In this document: positions 1 through 5,972 of the stretch, piece after piece
How positions within the stretch are numbered: the first letter of the stretch is position 1
Layout of the letters: every line of letters begins with the position of its first letter
NCBI GenBank assembly: GCA_002007315.1
Contig: LNZQ01000037.1
Location: 1-7,971, forward strand
DNA from: Epulopiscium sp. Nele67-Bin004
GTDB taxonomy: Bacteria; Bacillota_A; Clostridia; Lachnospirales; Cellulosilyticaceae
Length of the DNA stretch: 7,971 bases
Reading direction: 5' to 3'
Notes under the pieces: model-generated
Database searches by the model: none
What the model was told of the DNA's origin: nothing
Seen by the model: the letters and a program-made list of their open reading frames with translations, nothing else
Program-made: the position numbers and the translations under genes

Positions 1-19
1 TGTCCCATCCTATAACTTT

Positions 20-550
20 TTAATATTCAATTCCTTTTCTAGCACCAATACCTTTTTCATATGGGTGTTTTACGCCCTCAATTTTGCTAACATAGTCTGC
101 GATGTCTTTTATTTCATCTGGAAGTTTACGCCCCGTCAAAACTAACTCAACATGCTCATTTTTATTTTCTACTAAATCCAAAAGTTCAGCTTCAGTAACA
201 AGACCTGTTTCAACTGCTCCCAAAATCTCATCTAATATTAAAACGTCACATTCGCCTGTATCCATTACTTTTTTTGCAAATTTCATAGCCATGCAAATTT
301 CTTTTTTAAGCTCTGCTTTTTCCTCATCACTTAAAGTCCACACAAAGCCATGTTGCTTTTCAAAATGAAACACTTTAAAATTTGGCTCAAGTGTTTTTAA
401 CATTTTGACTTCTCCAGTGGTATCTTGTTTTAGAAATTGTATCATTATAACTTTTAGACCACTTCCAATTGCTCTTATTCCAAGACCTATCGCAGCCGTG
501 CTTTTTCCTTTACCATCGCCACAATATACTTGTATTAATCCAGTATTCAT
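20..550 (-). CDS. cobO: Cob(I)yrinic acid a,c-diamide adenosyltransferase (CobO/BtuR family)
   Basis: This 176-residue cytosolic enzyme transfers the 5'-deoxyadenosyl group of ATP to the cobalt of a reduced corrinoid, in adenosylcobalamin synthesis or salvage. Visible in the sequence are a P-loop GDGKGKST at residues 11-18 near the N-terminus, a Walker-B-like strand DVLILDE at 102-108, the family motif LTGRKLPDE at 138-146 and the conserved C-terminal HPYEKGIGARKGIEY. Length is normal for the family and the protein is complete. The ATG is supported by AAGGGGTGG (559-567) eight nucleotides upstream. It lies downstream of ssb in the same direction, but a strong terminator separates them, so it probably has its own promoter; TATAAT at 582-587 is a possible -10 without a convincing -35. 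No other cobalamin gene is in view, so de novo synthesis versus salvage cannot be decided. Confidence in the family is high. Confidence 0.95.
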   Translation of the reverse strand: MNTGLIQVYCGDGKGKSTAAIGLGIRAIGSGLKVIMIQFLKQDTTGEVKMLKTLEPNFKVFHFEKQHGFVWTLSDEEKAELKKEICMAMKFAKKVMDTGECDVLILDEILGAVETGLVTEAELLDLVENKNEHVELVLTGRKLPDEIKDIADYVSKIEGVKHPYEKGIGARKGIEY

Positions 551-591
551 ATTTTATACCACCCCTTATACTTTTTATAATATTATAAAAG

Positions 592-619
592 AAAAAAAGG
601 GATAAGGAAACCCCTATCC
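592..619 (-). terminator. Intrinsic terminator of ssb
   Basis: On the minus strand an 8-bp stem (612-619 paired with 600-607, one G-U wobble) closes a 4-nt loop. It is followed by one C and a run of seven T (592-598). It begins 10 nt after the ssb stop codon and separates ssb from cobO. The A-run on its other side could give weak bidirectional activity. Confidence 0.85.
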
Positions 620-628
620 ATTTTTTTA

Positions 629-1303
629 TTAATATGAATCATCTTCTTCAAGTTCTCCAAGAATTTTATTGTTTTCTTGACTGATTTCCATTTTTGACAC
701 TGATACTTCGTATGCCACTTTTTGGATAACCTCACCTGATTCCAATTTCTTTTGATAAATTCTGCTTTGGATACGACCCCATACCTCTATAGCATCGCCC
801 GTTTTGATGCTATTTGCGTATCTAGCATTTCTTCCCCATGTGATACAAGGTATGTAATCCGACTTGTGATAAGATCTATTTACTGCCAGCAAGATGTCAG
901 TAATTTCTCTACCAAATGGTGTTGTTCTATATACTGGATTTTTGCATACAAATCCCTTTAAATGCAACGAGTTTACGTTTCTAGTTAACTCTTTTTCAGT
1001 TACTTCTTCAACTTCTAAAGCAAAAAGAGTTAAAATTAATCTATTTTTTCCATCCTCATACTGATTGTATGATCTAAATTGTCCCGCAACTTTGAAAATT
1101 TTTCCTTTGATTTCTCCTACTTGGGTTAATAATCGCTCTGATACAGTAACTGGAACTACGTCTGAAGACTCGCTAAGTCTAGGAATCTCCACATCAAAAG
1201 TATAAAAGCCTTCCCCGTACACTTTATGACTGAACTGCGTATCCGTAATTGCTTTACCAATTACCTGTACCTCATTATTATCTAAAATGTGGTCGTTCAT
1301 CAT
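629..1303 (-). CDS. ssb: Single-stranded DNA-binding protein with two OB folds
   Basis: This 224-residue protein should bind single-stranded DNA during replication, repair and recombination. The second half (about residues 112-206) is a recognisable SSB OB fold: LHLKGFVCKNPVYRTTPFG, then ILLAVNRSYHKSDYIPCITWG and the WGRIQSRIY strand. The first half (about residues 10-105) looks like a second, more divergent OB fold (VQVIGKAITD, YTFDVEIPRLS, IFKVAGQFRSY). The short tail ends in acidic ELEEDDSY, placed like the partner-binding tip of SSBs but differing from the classical DDDIPF. A usual bacterial SSB has one OB fold in about 110-180 residues, so this is longer. Two ATGs lie in tandem at 1303 and 1300; AAGGAGA at 1310-1316 serves either, 6 or 9 nt away. 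The gene stands alone, divergent from the Spo0E-like gene, and ends at its own terminator. The SSB call is firm; the N-terminal fold is inferred from its strand pattern. Confidence 0.88.
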   Translation of the reverse strand: MMNDHILDNNEVQVIGKAITDTQFSHKVYGEGFYTFDVEIPRLSESSDVVPVTVSERLLTQVGEIKGKIFKVAGQFRSYNQYEDGKNRLILTLFALEVEEVTEKELTRNVNSLHLKGFVCKNPVYRTTPFGREITDILLAVNRSYHKSDYIPCITWGRNARYANSIKTGDAIEVWGRIQSRIYQKKLESGEVIQKVAYEVSVSKMEISQENNKILGELEEDDSY

Positions 1304-1468
1304 TACATCTCTCCTTTTTTATCTACAATTGTGGTTAAACAGTTTTTCCCTGCCTTTATATACTATATTTCAACTTACTAACATTTATTCCTATTTTTTA
1401 CTTTTTTTCACGTTTTCAGGAAAATTATTTTACTTTTTTATAGTATTGCCGTATTTTAAATCAAATAT

Positions 1469-1497
1469 GTAACACTTTATAGCTATTTACATATACT
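1469..1497 (+). promoter_or_regulatory. Candidate sigma-A promoter of the Spo0E-like gene
   Basis: GTAACA at 1469-1474 (four of six matches to TTGACA) is followed after 17 nt by TATACT at 1492-1497 (five of six to TATAAT). Transcription would start near 1504, about 57 nt before the ATG at 1561. The region is very AT-rich, so chance matches are likely; moderate support only. Confidence 0.4.
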
Positions 1498-1509
1498 GTA
1501 AGTAAATAG
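1483..1509. promoter_or_regulatory. Operator-like inverted repeat around the -10 of the Spo0E-like gene
   Basis: CTATTTAC at 1483-1490 and its exact reverse complement GTAAATAG at 1502-1509 are separated by 11 nt containing the candidate -10 TATACT. A repressor bound here would cover the promoter core. No regulator can be named from the sequence. Confidence 0.35.
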
Positions 1510-1545
1510 AATATTTAACATCTATTGTAAAAATTAGCTATGTAT

Positions 1546-1553
1546 AAAAGAGG
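1546..1553 (+). promoter_or_regulatory. Ribosome binding site that sets the start of the Spo0E-like gene
   Basis: AAAAGAGG is followed by 7 nt and the ATG at 1561. It lies inside the longer reading frame that begins at 1540, so it favours the downstream start. Confidence 0.65.
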
Positions 1554-1560
1554 CAATGAT

Positions 1561-1779
1561 ATGAATAAAAATAATCAAGTTAGTTTAATACAGACTCTTT
1601 CTCACTCATTAACTAATAATAATTATGACCTGCTTTCTGAGGAGGTTATTAAAATCAGTCAAGAAGTTGACGCCCAAATGCTCCCAATATTCAGGCGACA
1701 ACTTGACTTATATAATTTTTATTTGAAATCAAAAAAATTGAATATATCATACCCAAGTAAAGGGGCTACAAAATCGTAG
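1561..1779 (+). CDS. Spo0E-like aspartyl-phosphate phosphatase
   Basis: This is a 72-residue cytosolic protein. Residues 25-41 (LSEEVIKISQEVDAQML) match the signature helix of the Spo0E family, including the SxxxD motif as S33-QEV-D37. Family members dephosphorylate phosphorylated Spo0A and so delay sporulation. The preceding segment (about 5-20) fits the first helix of the expected two-helix hairpin, and the length is typical. I chose the ATG at 1561 because AAAAGAGG (1546-1553) lies seven nucleotides upstream; the earlier in-frame ATG at 1540 has no ribosome binding site and would add seven residues. It is the only plus-strand gene here, divergent from ssb and convergent with the aldo/keto reductase gene, and its stop codon lies inside its terminator hairpin. 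The family call rests on one short motif plus size; the actual target (Spo0A or another response regulator) is inference. Confidence 0.72.
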   Translation: MNKNNQVSLIQTLSHSLTNNNYDLLSEEVIKISQEVDAQMLPIFRRQLDLYNFYLKSKKLNISYPSKGATKS

Positions 1780-1790
1780 CTCCTCTTTTT
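1761..1790 (+). terminator. Intrinsic terminator of the Spo0E-like gene, possibly bidirectional
   Basis: A 9-bp stem (1761-1769 with 1776-1784, one G-U wobble) closes a 6-nt loop and is followed by C and five T (1786-1790). The stem overlaps the gene's stop codon. Read on the minus strand the same hairpin, with only four T after it, lies just past the end of the convergent aldo/keto reductase gene and could also stop that transcript. Confidence 0.8.
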
Positions 1791-1794
1791 GTTG

Positions 1795-3000
1795 TTATTT
1801 ATCTTTTTTCTTAAATACTTTTGCCACAAATTTAAAAATAGGCATAAGCATCGGGTTAGTTAACTCTCTATGGGCATTGGCAAGCTGTTTTGGTATCGCA
1901 ATATGCTGCGGGCACTGTCTAACACATTTTCCGCAATCTCGGCACAAATCAGCCCCTGATGGCTTTGGCATACCAAATCCCACCGCACGCAACATATACG
2001 TAAGCTGGATAAACGCACTTTTTCCAAAAAAGTATTTGCTATTATAATCACTAAACACATATGGAATATCAACTCCAAACGGACAAGGCATACAATAGTT
2101 ACACCCCGTACAAGGCACTTTCATAAGCTGTTTATAAACTTTTTTTACCTTATTAATAATAGCAATTTCTTCTTTGGTCATGTGGTTTGGCTTAGTTAGA
2201 TGTGCAACTTTAATATTTTCTTTGATATGGTCAATATTGTTCATACCACTAAGCACAACGCTAACTTCTTTGTGGTTCATCACCCATCTTAGTCCCCAAA
2301 ACGCAGCCGAATGTTTGTCTTTATAACTATCAAAAATTTCTTTAACTTTGTCAGGTGCTTTCGCTGCCAGGCTTCCACCTCTAAGCGGCTCCATAATCGC
2401 AACCCCTATACCAAGTTCATAAGCTCGTTTAAGCCCCGCTTTACCTGCTTGGTTATATTCATCAAGATAGTTGTATTGAATTTGGCAAAAATCCCACTCA
2501 TAGTTTTCAACTATTTTAATAAATTCCTCTGGTCCACCATGAAATGAAAATCCAATATTTCTAATTTGCCCAAGTTTTCTCTTTTCGTCTATAAACTCCA
2601 AAATTCCAAACTCTTTAAGTTTCTCCCAAGTGGCAAGGCTATCAAGCATATGCATCAAATAATAGTCTATATAATCTGTTTGCAAACGTTCAAGTTGTGT
2701 ATCAAAATATTTTTCAATTTGTTCTGCCTTAGTTACAACATACGCTGGCAATTTGTCTGCGATAAACACTTTATCTCTAATTCCATAGTGTTTGATAAAC
2801 TCACCAAGTATAACTTCACTTTTCCCCCCATGATAAAAATATGCTGTATCAAAATAATTTACACCTTTTTTGTATGCGTAGTGCATTTGTGCAATCGCTT
2901 TTCTTTTGTCTATGCTACCGTTTTTTGACTCAAATCGCATGCACCCAAATCCAAGTAATGAAACTTTTTTACCGTCTTTTGTAAAACTTCTATATTGCAT
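1795..3000 (-). CDS. Aldo/keto reductase with C-terminal 4Fe-4S ferredoxin domain
   Basis: This 401-residue protein belongs to the aldo/keto reductase family, which uses NAD(P)H on carbonyl substrates in a TIM barrel. From the chosen start, the catalytic tetrad is D51 and Y56 (in YFDTAYFYHGG), K83 (IADKLP) and H117 (YYLMHML). The C-terminal ~110 residues carry eight cysteines in two iron-sulfur motifs: C297, C300, C303, C306 (CTGCNYCMPCP) and C353, C356, C359, C363 (CRDCGKCVRQCP). This suggests exchange of electrons with ferredoxin or flavodoxin partners, an architecture common in anaerobes. The start is ATG 3000, with AAGGGTG nine nucleotides upstream; an in-frame GTG at 3012 overlaps that site and would add four residues. 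It starts 15 nt after the deacetylase stop, so the two are cotranscribed. The substrate is unknown. Confidence 0.92.
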   Translation of the reverse strand: MQYRSFTKDGKKVSLLGFGCMRFESKNGSIDKRKAIAQMHYAYKKGVNYFDTAYFYHGGKSEVILGEFIKHYGIRDKVFIADKLPAYVVTKAEQIEKYFDTQLERLQTDYIDYYLMHMLDSLATWEKLKEFGILEFIDEKRKLGQIRNIGFSFHGGPEEFIKIVENYEWDFCQIQYNYLDEYNQAGKAGLKRAYELGIGVAIMEPLRGGSLAAKAPDKVKEIFDSYKDKHSAAFWGLRWVMNHKEVSVVLSGMNNIDHIKENIKVAHLTKPNHMTKEEIAIINKVKKVYKQLMKVPCTGCNYCMPCPFGVDIPYVFSDYNSKYFFGKSAFIQLTYMLRAVGFGMPKPSGADLCRDCGKCVRQCPQHIAIPKQLANAHRELTNPMLMPIFKFVAKVFKKKDK

Positions 3001-3009
3001 AAATATCAA

Positions 3010-3016
3010 CACCCTT
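3010..3016 (-). promoter_or_regulatory. Ribosome binding site that sets the aldo/keto reductase start
   Basis: On the minus strand AAGGGTG lies 9 nt before the ATG at 3000 and touches the stop codon of the upstream deacetylase gene, as expected for genes in one operon. It overlaps the alternative GTG at 3012, which argues against that start. Confidence 0.6.
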
Positions 3017-3732
3017 TACTTTTTGTATTGGCGACCAGTGTGGTCACATTTATAATTTTCACGCATAATAAGCTCTGACGTCGGAACAATTTTATACTCT
3101 TTTTGCTTCAGTCCTTTAATAATTTCGTCCAATGCGTCTTTTGTATGGTCTGTCCCTGTGTGCAACAACACAATTGAACCATAAGTTAAGTTTTTATGTT
3201 TCAAAACTTTGTCGATAAGCGGTTGTCTTCCATAATTTTTCCAATCAAGCGAATCAACGTCCCACTGAATAATATGATAGTTACACTCATGAGCAGCCTC
3301 CACAACTTCATTATCATACTCACCATAAGGCGCTCTATATAAATCCATTTCAACCCCTAACAAGTCTTTAACTTTTTTGTGTGCTTCCATTATATCAGCT
3401 TTAACTTCGTCTTTCGTTAGTTTTGTTACATGCGGGTGACGGTCAGAATGGTTTGCGATATCGTGACCTTTTTCATGAATAGTTTTCACTTGCTCTGGAT
3501 AATCCTCAACCCAATCACCTACAAGGAAAAATGTTGCCTTAACGTCATTGTCATCTAATATTTGTAACACCTCTGCCATATCTTCATCGCCCCACGCCAC
3601 ATCAAACGTAAGCGATATAAGTTTTTCATCTGTATCAACAGAATAAATTGGTAATATTTTCTCCTGCGCACCTACCATATTTTTTACTAATACTAATGCA
3701 ATGATAAATATTACAAGATTTTTATATTTCAT
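3016..3732 (-). CDS. Polysaccharide deacetylase (NodB domain), PdaB-like
   Basis: This 238-residue exported or membrane-anchored deacetylase would remove acetyl groups from peptidoglycan or another N-acetylated glycan. Residues 5-20 form a hydrophobic N-terminal segment (signal or anchor). The NodB motifs follow: TFDVAWGDED with D44 as likely base or metal ligand, NHSDRHPH with H95 and H99, RAPYGEYD (R133, P135, Y136, G137), WDVDSLDW at 157-164 and LLHTG with H191. The first motif reads FDVAWG instead of the classical FDDG, as in PdaB/YbaN-type sporulation proteins, so the second aspartate is absent. The opening SVDTDEKLISLTFD also resembles that group. The ATG has GAGGGG (3741-3746) eight nucleotides upstream, but this site is buried in a hairpin. 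It heads a unit with the aldo/keto reductase. The deacetylase family is firm; the sporulation role is inferred. Confidence 0.9.
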   Translation of the reverse strand: MKYKNLVIFIIALVLVKNMVGAQEKILPIYSVDTDEKLISLTFDVAWGDEDMAEVLQILDDNDVKATFFLVGDWVEDYPEQVKTIHEKGHDIANHSDRHPHVTKLTKDEVKADIMEAHKKVKDLLGVEMDLYRAPYGEYDNEVVEAAHECNYHIIQWDVDSLDWKNYGRQPLIDKVLKHKNLTYGSIVLLHTGTDHTKDALDEIIKGLKQKEYKIVPTSELIMRENYKCDHTGRQYKK

Positions 3733-3738
3733 AAATTC

Positions 3739-3792
3739 AGCCCCTCACTATGTTTTTAGGTAATCTAAACCTATTTTAAACAGTAAGGGGCT
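3739..3792. promoter_or_regulatory. Leader hairpin that covers the deacetylase ribosome binding site
   Basis: In minus-strand RNA, 3782-3792 can pair with 3739-3749 over 11 bp with one G-U wobble, including four G-C pairs in a row. The 32-nt loop contains a small 5-bp stem (3757-3761 with 3769-3773). The 3' arm contains GAGGGG at 3741-3746, the ribosome binding site of the deacetylase gene, so the fold would hide it. On the minus strand no T-run follows the stem. On the plus strand TTTTTA follows, so it may instead be a terminator for plus-strand (antisense) transcripts. Confidence 0.55.
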
Positions 3793-3809
3793 TTTTATAC
3801 ATAAATTTA

Positions 3810-4499
3810 TTATAATACTCGTTTATATCCTATTATCGGTAACATTCCGCTTGATGTTATAGGTGCGATACAAACACCTTTATTTCCTGAACTTGAGTGA
3901 AGTATCTGGTCATTCCCTATGTAGATAGCAACGTGGCTAACGCTCCCACTATATCCGTAAAATACTAAGTCACCTGGTTGTAAATTTGCACGTGATACAC
4001 TTACTCCGTTTGAGCTGTATTGATCTCTTGAACTACGTCCTAAGTTTATTCCGAAGTTTGCAAACACTTGTGATGTAAATCCAGAACAGTCAACTCCTGA
4101 TGTAAGGCTTGTTCCACCCATTCTATGAGGTGTGCCTATAAATTGTTTTCCATATGCAATAATTTGGTCTGCTAGAGAATTGTAAGATTGAGTTGCTACA
4201 ACTGGAGCAGCTTCTACTTTTTCTTCTTCTTTTTCAACTGCTAAAAATTTTGCATCGATATGAACAATCCAACCCTCTGCTAATTCTACTTCATATTTAT
4301 CATCTAAAACCTGTAATACCGTTACAGCTTCGCCTTCTTTAATAAAAAATCTTGTTTCGCCTTCTGCGTCAAATGTTGAGTGTGTTTCTGTAACTGTTGC
4401 TATTTTTTCTTCTGCCTCTGTTGCAAATACTGGCATACTTATCATTAATCCTGTTGCTACACAAATAGCACCTGTTACTATCTTTTTTAAACTACTCAT
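3810..4499 (-). CDS. Secreted NlpC/P60 cell-wall endopeptidase with SH3-like domain
   Basis: This 229-residue secreted protein probably cuts peptide stems of peptidoglycan. Residues 1-27 are a signal peptide with probable cleavage after VFA. Residues ~33-88 form an SH3b-like targeting domain (EGEAVTVLQVLDDKYEVEL, then GWIVHIDAKFL). An acidic linker follows (89-100, rich in E), then the NlpC/P60 domain from about 108 to the end. The catalytic residues are visible as C138 in GVDCSGF, H189 in VSHVAIYIG and H201 in ILHSSS. The PGDLVFYGY strand is also characteristic. The ATG is preceded by GGTGA seven nucleotides upstream, a modest site. Transcription should start at the strong promoter at 4550-4578. 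No minus-strand terminator with a T-run follows it, so some transcription may run into the deacetylase gene. Confidence 0.94.
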   Translation of the reverse strand: MSSLKKIVTGAICVATGLMISMPVFATEAEEKIATVTETHSTFDAEGETRFFIKEGEAVTVLQVLDDKYEVELAEGWIVHIDAKFLAVEKEEEKVEAAPVVATQSYNSLADQIIAYGKQFIGTPHRMGGTSLTSGVDCSGFTSQVFANFGINLGRSSRDQYSSNGVSVSRANLQPGDLVFYGYSGSVSHVAIYIGNDQILHSSSGNKGVCIAPITSSGMLPIIGYKRVL

Positions 4500-4530
4500 T
4501 GTTTTATCACCATTTTCTTTAGAATTTATT

Positions 4531-4547
4531 TTGTAATTGTTACAATT
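4531..4547. promoter_or_regulatory. Overlapping palindromes at the NlpC/P60 transcription start
   Basis: TTGTAA-TTG-TTACAA (4531-4545) and AATTGT-T-ACAATT (4535-4547) overlap just downstream of the -10 element, about where transcription should begin. A second AATTGTTAC copy lies at 4645-4653, upstream of the promoter. The position suits an operator, but the bases are AT-rich and chance is possible. Confidence 0.3.
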
Positions 4548-4549
4548 TT

Positions 4550-4578
4550 ATTATATTAGATTACAAAGTTGTTGTCAA
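4550..4578 (-). promoter_or_regulatory. Consensus sigma-A promoter of the NlpC/P60 gene
   Basis: On the minus strand TTGACA (4573-4578) and TATAAT (4550-4555) are both exact consensus hexamers with an optimal 17-nt spacer. Transcription would start near 4543, about 45 nt before the ATG at 4499. This is the clearest promoter in the window. Confidence 0.85.
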
Positions 4579-4596
4579 TATCTTTCGCACAACTTT
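4565..4596. repeat. Inverted repeat flanking the -35 of the NlpC/P60 promoter
   Basis: AAAGTTGT at 4565-4572 and its exact reverse complement ACAACTTT at 4589-4596 are 16 nt apart and bracket the -35 hexamer (4573-4578). Placement suggests a regulator site; no protein can be assigned. Confidence 0.4.
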
Positions 4597-4675
4597 ATTA
4601 ATATAGCTTGTTTAGAGCAAGATAGTTTGATTAAGTCTTTGTTAAATTGTTACCTAATTATTACAAATTTAACAT

Positions 4676-4697
4676 AAAAATACCCCCAACTTGGGGG
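4676..4697 (-). terminator. Intrinsic terminator after the solute-binding protein gene
   Basis: On the minus strand the palindrome CCCCCAAGTTGGGGG (4683-4697) forms a stem of five G-C pairs, extendable to seven, followed by TATTTTT (4676-4682). It begins 4 nt after the stop codon at 4701 and closes the rnhA-metallophosphoesterase-lipoprotein operon. Confidence 0.88.
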
Positions 4698-4700
4698 ATA

Positions 4701-5957
4701 TCACTCTGGTGTATTCACTTCTTCTTCCAAATATACAGTTTCTTCTTCAACTGGAGGTGTTTCCATCCAAATTACAAAATCACTTAGTATAGCTTGCCAG
4801 TCTTTTTCGTCTTTACCAAGCATAGGTGTAACTATACCTTCAATTCCATTTTCAACATTTAATCTAGTTGGATTTACACCACGTGTAGCAGTTGAAAAAA
4901 TATCCAACGTTTCTATCGAAGTCATAAAGTTTATAAATTCTGTAACCGCAAAGCTTTGACTATTGAATCCACTAGTTGTAACAAAAAAGCCCGCATCAAA
5001 CCCAATTATATATTGATGGTTTATCCCTGTTAGATACGGTATTTGAGTTTGAACTGCCCAACTTGGTAAGCTATTATTTTTTAGCCAACTACCTTCTATA
5101 ATCATTGCAGACTGTTCCAAATAAAAGCTTTCAATCGCATCTGTAATAGTCATCTCTGACATATTTTCGCTAAATGCATTTAATGTATAAAGCTCTTGAA
5201 ACTTATTTACCGCCTCAACCCACATCAAACGTTCTGCCGTCATGCTCTGCTTATATATATCATCTCCACCTGCCGCAAGTAGTAGGTGTTCAAGCCAATA
5301 AACTAAGCTTGTGTCATATGATATCGCAATTGGCGTTATATCTGTTTGCGAAATTGCATTTACTGCTGTAATTAAATTGTCCCAAGTTGTTGGATATTCA
5401 AGCCCGAATATATCAAACATTTCCTCGTTGTAATACAATCCTTTATAATAACCAGTTATCGGTATAACTTGATCAAGTTCTCTGCCAATTGATGCAAGAC
5501 TTATAATAGAATTATGAATATTTGTTGCAAAAAACGGATAATCTTTACGAATATCTTCCACAGTCATAAACATTTCAGGTGATATCTGGTCAACCAAACC
5601 TTCCGTCAATGTAAAAATTATATGGGGTTCATTGCCCGTTTCAAAATCCGCCAAAACATCTACGTAATATTCTAGTGTGTCATCAAAATAATGGTCTACC
5701 ACTATATTTGGATAACGAGCTTCAAATTCTGCAATTCTCTCCAAATATGCATCACCAAAATTAGAACCTTGTGCTACAAAACTAGAAAGCCTAATAGTTG
5801 TCACCTCAACTTGTTCTTCGGTGTTGCTTGTTTGAACTTCATTATTTTCTGTATTCGTGGTGTCAATATTTTGGTCTTCAACGTTGTTGCAACCAACTAA
5901 AGTTGTAGCCAAAATTGTACCTATTAATAACTTTTGTATAAACTTTTTTTGTAGCAT
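4701..5957 (-). CDS. Extracellular solute-binding lipoprotein, family 1 (ABC-type)
   Basis: This 418-residue lipoprotein would capture a ligand, often an oligosaccharide in this family, on the outer face of the membrane for an ABC importer. From the chosen start, residues 1-23 are a lipoprotein signal with lipobox LVGC and the lipidated cysteine C23. A low-complexity N/T/E linker follows (24-50). The family signature YYKGLYYNEEMFDIFGLEYP and PTTWDNLITAVNAI spans about 170-203. The C-terminus is acidic (PVEEETVYLEEEVNTPE). I chose ATG 5957, with a weak AGAAG-type site upstream; an in-frame GTG at 5966 adds three residues but leaves no room for a ribosome binding site. It starts 15 nt after the metallophosphoesterase stop, last in an operon. 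No permease or ATPase gene is in the window, so it is an orphan; the ligand is unknown and a sensing role is possible. Confidence 0.9.
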   Translation of the reverse strand: MLQKKFIQKLLIGTILATTLVGCNNVEDQNIDTTNTENNEVQTSNTEEQVEVTTIRLSSFVAQGSNFGDAYLERIAEFEARYPNIVVDHYFDDTLEYYVDVLADFETGNEPHIIFTLTEGLVDQISPEMFMTVEDIRKDYPFFATNIHNSIISLASIGRELDQVIPITGYYKGLYYNEEMFDIFGLEYPTTWDNLITAVNAISQTDITPIAISYDTSLVYWLEHLLLAAGGDDIYKQSMTAERLMWVEAVNKFQELYTLNAFSENMSEMTITDAIESFYLEQSAMIIEGSWLKNNSLPSWAVQTQIPYLTGINHQYIIGFDAGFFVTTSGFNSQSFAVTEFINFMTSIETLDIFSTATRGVNPTRLNVENGIEGIVTPMLGKDEKDWQAILSDFVIWMETPPVEEETVYLEEEVNTPE

Positions 5958-5972
5958 AAGTTTCACTTCTTT

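Larger units (their letters stand above)
1304..1560. other. Divergent intergenic region between ssb and the Spo0E-like gene
   Basis: This T/A-rich spacer of 257 nt should hold the promoters of both flanking genes. For ssb I find the ribosome binding site (1310-1316) and a -10-like TATAAA on the minus strand at 1355-1360, but no good -35. For the plus-strand gene see the separate promoter and dyad entries. No additional reading frame looks real. Confidence 0.5.

Noticed and set aside
102..605. Plus-strand open frames opposite cobO
   Set aside because: Low-complexity serine- and proline-rich antisense frames; cobO on the other strand has all its family motifs.
1287..1472. Hydrophobic plus-strand frame in the ssb upstream region
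   Set aside because: It arises from T-rich intergenic DNA (F/L/Y-rich), overlaps the ssb start, and has no ribosome binding site.
1860..2078. Second minus-strand frame inside the aldo/keto reductase gene
   Set aside because: Out-of-frame overlap within the ferredoxin domain, with no start signal and no motif.
2311..2928. Plus-strand open frames opposite the aldo/keto reductase gene
   Set aside because: They are antisense shadows of a well-supported gene, rich in F, I, C and K without any motif or ribosome binding site.
4600..4620. Possible extra hairpin upstream of the NlpC/P60 promoter (CTTG...CAAG)
   Set aside because: Only four paired bases in AT-rich DNA, well within chance.
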